Positions 61,232 to 64,000 of a stretch of 64,000 nucleotides of DNA are shown piece after piece (within the stretch, counting starts at the first letter, position 1; each line of letters opens with the position of its first letter). The DNA comes from an uncultured Methanolobus sp. (GTDB lineage: Archaea > Halobacteriota > Methanosarcinia > Methanosarcinales > Methanosarcinaceae). Under the pieces are notes generated by a model that saw nothing but the letters and a program-made list of their open reading frames with translations, had not been told where the DNA came from and searched no databases. The stretch covers positions 2,373,562-2,437,561 of the forward strand of contig NZ_OY763421.1 of assembly GCF_963667555.1 (NCBI RefSeq). The letters run 5' to 3'. The position numbers and the translations under genes are program-made.

Positions 61232-62551
61232 ATGGATATTGAAGGCTACGCAAAACGAGGGCTCGTTAACAACGTCCCTGACCTTGAAGATAAACTGACT
61301 GCCAGAATACTGGAGGTCAAGAAAACAAATCCTGAACATGCACGCAAACTTGCACAGGCAACCATCACAGAAGCAAAAGCAACACTTGTCCTGAAAGGCG
61401 ATGTACTCGAACCTACCGTATCCGGCGTGACAATGGGAGAATTTGGTGTCGGTTCCAGAGGTCTTGGAGATTTCTACACCCACGAGAAGATCGCAGAGGT
61501 CATCGGCAAGACAAAAGCAGTAGTGGACACCACACATCTTGATGACTCCGGAGTGGTAAAGTCAGAAGGTGGCGAATATGTCATCCTCACAGTTGACGGC
61601 ATGCACTCCAGACTTAGCGATTATTCATTCCTTGCTGGATTCCACGTTGCAAGAGCAGCACTGCGTGACGTATATGTCATGGGTGCAAGACCTGTGGCAA
61701 TGCTTTCAGACATCCACGTTGCAGATGATGGAGATGTTGGCAAGGTCTTTGACCACATTGCAGGTATCACTGCGGTGGCTGATCTTTCAGGAATTCCACT
61801 CATTACAGGCAGCACCCTCAGAATTGGTGGCGATATGGTCATCGGTGAACGCATGACAGGCGGAGTTGGTGCTGTTGGTGTTTCAACAACCCTTACATCA
61901 CGTGAGCAGACACAGGTAGGCGATGTTATCCTCATGACTGAAGGAGCAGGCGGCGGAACAATATCCACAACCGCACTCTATTATGAGATGCACGATATCG
62001 TTAATGAGACCATCAATATCAAATTCCTGGAAGCATGTGAGAAACTTCTGGATTCCGGCCTTGTAAAATATATCCATGCAATGACAGATGTCACAAACGG
62101 CGGCATTCGCGGCGATGCGAAGGAGATATCCAGAACAGCAGGAGTCAAGCTCATTTTTGAAGAAAAGGATATGAGAAAACTTGTCAACCCAAGAGTCCTT
62201 GAAATGCTTGAAGCATTGGAAATAGACTACCTTGGAGTTTCCCTTGATGCACTGCTCATCATCGCACCTGAAGAGTATGCAGAAGACATCATGAAGACCA
62301 TCAGAAGCGCAGATGTGGAGATTTCAATAATCGGAAAGGTTGTTGAAGGAACCGGAGCAGAAGTCATAATCGACGGAGAAGCAAAGGATTTCACACCGCG
62401 CTTCAGGGAATCAGCATACACACCCATCAAGAAGATGATAGGTGACGAGAACCCACGTGACTTTGAAGAAATGAAAAAGGCCATTGACAGGGCAGCGTTA
62501 AGTGCTATTGAGAAGAAGCGCCGCGTTGTTGAAATGGTCAAAAGAAAGTAG
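61232..62551 (+). CDS. AIR synthase-related/HypE-like protein
   Basis: 439 aa. An N-terminal helical region, then the AIR-synthase fold: GVGSRGLGDFYTHEK, VVDTTHLDDSG, YVILTVDGMHSRL, MTDVTNGGIRGDAKEI and YLGVSLDALLIIAPEEY. Related to HypE and PurM; it is a family conserved in methanogens (COG1973-like). It probably activates a substrate with ATP; substrate unknown. 12 nt after hisH. Confidence 0.75.
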   Translation: MDIEGYAKRGLVNNVPDLEDKLTARILEVKKTNPEHARKLAQATITEAKATLVLKGDVLEPTVSGVTMGEFGVGSRGLGDFYTHEKIAEVIGKTKAVVDTTHLDDSGVVKSEGGEYVILTVDGMHSRLSDYSFLAGFHVARAALRDVYVMGARPVAMLSDIHVADDGDVGKVFDHIAGITAVADLSGIPLITGSTLRIGGDMVIGERMTGGVGAVGVSTTLTSREQTQVGDVILMTEGAGGGTISTTALYYEMHDIVNETINIKFLEACEKLLDSGLVKYIHAMTDVTNGGIRGDAKEISRTAGVKLIFEEKDMRKLVNPRVLEMLEALEIDYLGVSLDALLIIAPEEYAEDIMKTIRSADVEISIIGKVVEGTGAEVIIDGEAKDFTPRFRESAYTPIKKMIGDENPRDFEEMKKAIDRAALSAIEKKRRVVEMVKRK

Positions 62552-62569
62552 AAAGGAGTTCCTTTCTAC
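62548..62569 (+). terminator. Terminator after the AIR-synthase-related gene
   Basis: GTAGAAAGG-agtt-CCTTTCTAC, a perfect 9-bp stem starting one base before the stop codon, between this gene and the converging NfeD gene. Confidence 0.5.
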
Positions 62570-62615
62570 CTCAAACTTAAAGCTCAAAATCCTATATTCT
62601 GTTTCTATTTTTGAT

Positions 62616-63959
62616 CTACTTATCGCCATTCTGGCTTTCAGACCCGGGTTCACTTTTCTGTTTTTCAACCACAAGCACAACACCGTCTTTTTCAAGTATC
62701 GTTACCTTGTCGTCTTTTTGAATAATCTCAGATGACCGTGCTTTCCAGTGCTGTCCCCTATGTAGCACATATCCGGTCTGACCGTTCCCAATTGGTTCAA
62801 GTGCAAGAGCCATGTCACCGATAAGCTCACCAAAAAGCGGTTTTTTCCTTCTGACCTCAAATACCTTGTAAATTATAAACACAAAGAAAAAACCGATCAA
62901 TATTGTCGGCGTGGACACCGATATTATCAGTGAACGCTGGAACTCAGCAGGCGTATAGTTATTTGGAAAATCAGTCGGAGCAAGCAGGATACTGCCTGCA
63001 ATTATACACACAAGACCCGCGATACCAAAAACTCCGAATCCGGGAGCCTGGAATTCAATGACAAGAAGAATGACACCGGCAATAACCAGAAACAACGCAC
63101 CGATATCGACATCAAATCCGGTTCCGATAAGTCCCAGGGCAATAGCGACCAGGCCGAACAATTCAGCACCAAATCCTGGATGTGAGATTCCAAGTATGAT
63201 GGCATAGACACCAAGAAGCAAAAGCAGCGAGGAGACTATAGGATTGGAAATGATTTCCATGAAAGCCAGTTTCAGAGATGGCTTATAATGCGTAATACGT
63301 GCGCCATCCGTATCAAGAACCTTGTCCTTTACTTCCAGACCGTCTACCTGTGACATCAGGTCATCGATATCCGATGCAACATACTCGATAACTCCATATT
63401 CAAGAGCAGCTTCAGCATCAAGGTTCAGATTCTCAGTGATGAATTTCTCGGCAGCAGTCTCATTACGACCATGCATCTTTGCATTCTCAGTCGCTCTTTT
63501 GACAATGGCATTTATTATCTTGTCTTCCTCTACAGGCTCGCTTCCGCTTGCTGTCACAGTAACAGGCTGCGCAGAACCTATAATAGTATAAGGTGCCATT
63601 GCGGCAACGTCAGTGCTGATGAGTATCAAAGTACCGGCAGACCATGCTTTAGTTCCTTCAGGATAGACATATCCAATCACAGGAACATCGGTTGCTGCGA
63701 TCTGCTCGATAATATTGATGGTCTCATCAAGGTTGCCACCTGGTGTGTTGAGAGTGATAACAAGAGCTTCATAGTTGTCATTCTCTGCAAAGGCAATGGC
63801 ATCAGCTATAACATCATCAGTTACGGGAGTGATCGAATCCGATATCTCCACTACCAGAACCTTTTGCTGCCCTGCGGCACACGCACTACCTAAGAAAAGG
63901 GATAAGAGCAGTGTTAAAAAAAGAAAAGTGCTCAGGTATGACCGGCACTTATGTAACAT
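62616..63959 (-). CDS. NfeD/ClpP-class membrane serine protease
   Basis: 447 aa. Signal peptide (about 1-28, ending ACAA), a ClpP-like protease domain with VITLNTPGGNLDETI, catalytic Ser in SAGTLILISTD and catalytic Lys in EEDKIINAIV, then four to five membrane spans (about 240-380) and a C-terminal OB-like NfeD domain (TGYVLHRGQHWKARS). Same plan as Pyrococcus PH1510, which cleaves stomatin. I start at ATG 63959 with GGAGG just upstream; ATG 63986 precedes that site. Confidence 0.88.
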   Translation of the reverse strand: MLHKCRSYLSTFLFLTLLLSLFLGSACAAGQQKVLVVEISDSITPVTDDVIADAIAFAENDNYEALVITLNTPGGNLDETINIIEQIAATDVPVIGYVYPEGTKAWSAGTLILISTDVAAMAPYTIIGSAQPVTVTASGSEPVEEDKIINAIVKRATENAKMHGRNETAAEKFITENLNLDAEAALEYGVIEYVASDIDDLMSQVDGLEVKDKVLDTDGARITHYKPSLKLAFMEIISNPIVSSLLLLLGVYAIILGISHPGFGAELFGLVAIALGLIGTGFDVDIGALFLVIAGVILLVIEFQAPGFGVFGIAGLVCIIAGSILLAPTDFPNNYTPAEFQRSLIISVSTPTILIGFFFVFIIYKVFEVRRKKPLFGELIGDMALALEPIGNGQTGYVLHRGQHWKARSSEIIQKDDKVTILEKDGVVLVVEKQKSEPGSESQNGDK

Positions 63960-64000
63960 GATTCCTCCATCACTCTTTCTTAGCAAATGCCTTTGAAATG

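Noticed and set aside
61232..62551. Methanogenesis marker 2 protein
   Set aside because: Same superfamily but length and N-terminal region fit the COG1973/HypE-like group better; called only at family level.

Overview
The window looks like chromosomal DNA of a methylotrophic or acetate-using methanogen of the Methanosarcinaceae (my guess is near Methanolobus or Methanococcoides). The signs are archaeal information-processing genes (ABCE1/Rli1, NAC, TrmG10-type methyltransferase, type II methionine aminopeptidase, archaeal MAT), adenosylcobinamide amidohydrolase CbiZ, a PEF-CTERM surface protein, archaellin and S-layer-type domains, TATA boxes about 25 nt before many start codons (leaderless mRNAs), and GGAGG-type ribosome sites on others. 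No rRNA, complete IS element or CRISPR array is visible.

Layout. 1-6.5 kb: the end of a membrane-anchored winged-helix regulator, truA, a YgjP-like metalloprotease, a tRNA G10 methyltransferase and a leftward operon ending with two M24 peptidases. 6.7-9.7 kb: a gene-poor accessory stretch with an A-rich tandem repeat, three previously unlisted leftward micro-genes for 35-38 aa single-span membrane proteins that align without gaps, a PEF-CTERM protein, tRNA-Asp and an intron-bearing tRNA-Tyr. 9.7-13.4 kb: MAT, then hisG-hisA-hisB. 13.4-17.5 kb: a translationally coupled presumed DNA-repair operon (MutS-like ATPase, DUF4130 protein, radical SAM). 17.7-24.7 kb: an ArsR regulator, a TIM-barrel protein with cbiZ, marR-MATE efflux with an operator array, an ABC ATPase and MscS. 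24.8-30.4 kb: a rightward membrane/export operon starting with an ABC-2/PrsW fusion. 30.4-46.6 kb: mostly housekeeping (AIM24, hydrolase, ABCE1, EMC6-like, MBL hydrolase, thioredoxin, NadC/ModD-like, acs, NAC, A-type Fe-S carrier, RecA-like, hisI, PIN-ATPase) plus twin secreted proteins resembling stand-alone protease propeptides.

46.7-60.6 kb is the accessory part: a 742-aa protein that joins a cytoplasmic region, one membrane span and an archaellin-like domain; an orphan MntA-like nucleotidyltransferase beside clusters of inverted repeats; a zinc-finger protein; a pseudogene scrap; a methyltransferase; a Fic protein whose promoter TATA box sits inside a 10-bp inverted repeat found three times nearby; an EcoRII-like restriction-modification cassette whose methyltransferase carries an N-terminal ribbon-helix-helix domain and which ends with a Mig-type T/G mismatch glycosylase; UDP-sugar dehydrogenase; two pilin-like surface proteins; a RelBE-type toxin-antitoxin pair; and two copies of a hairpin-rich repeat, one with perfect 18-bp terminal inverted repeats. 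60.6-64 kb returns to core genes: hisH, a HypE/AIR-synthase-related protein and an NfeD/ClpP-class membrane protease.

The most interesting leads are the micro-protein family at 7.3-8.2 kb, the self-regulated restriction-modification-repair cassette, the shared inverted-repeat element around the Fic gene, the archaellin fusion, and the evenly spaced operator array of marR-MATE.
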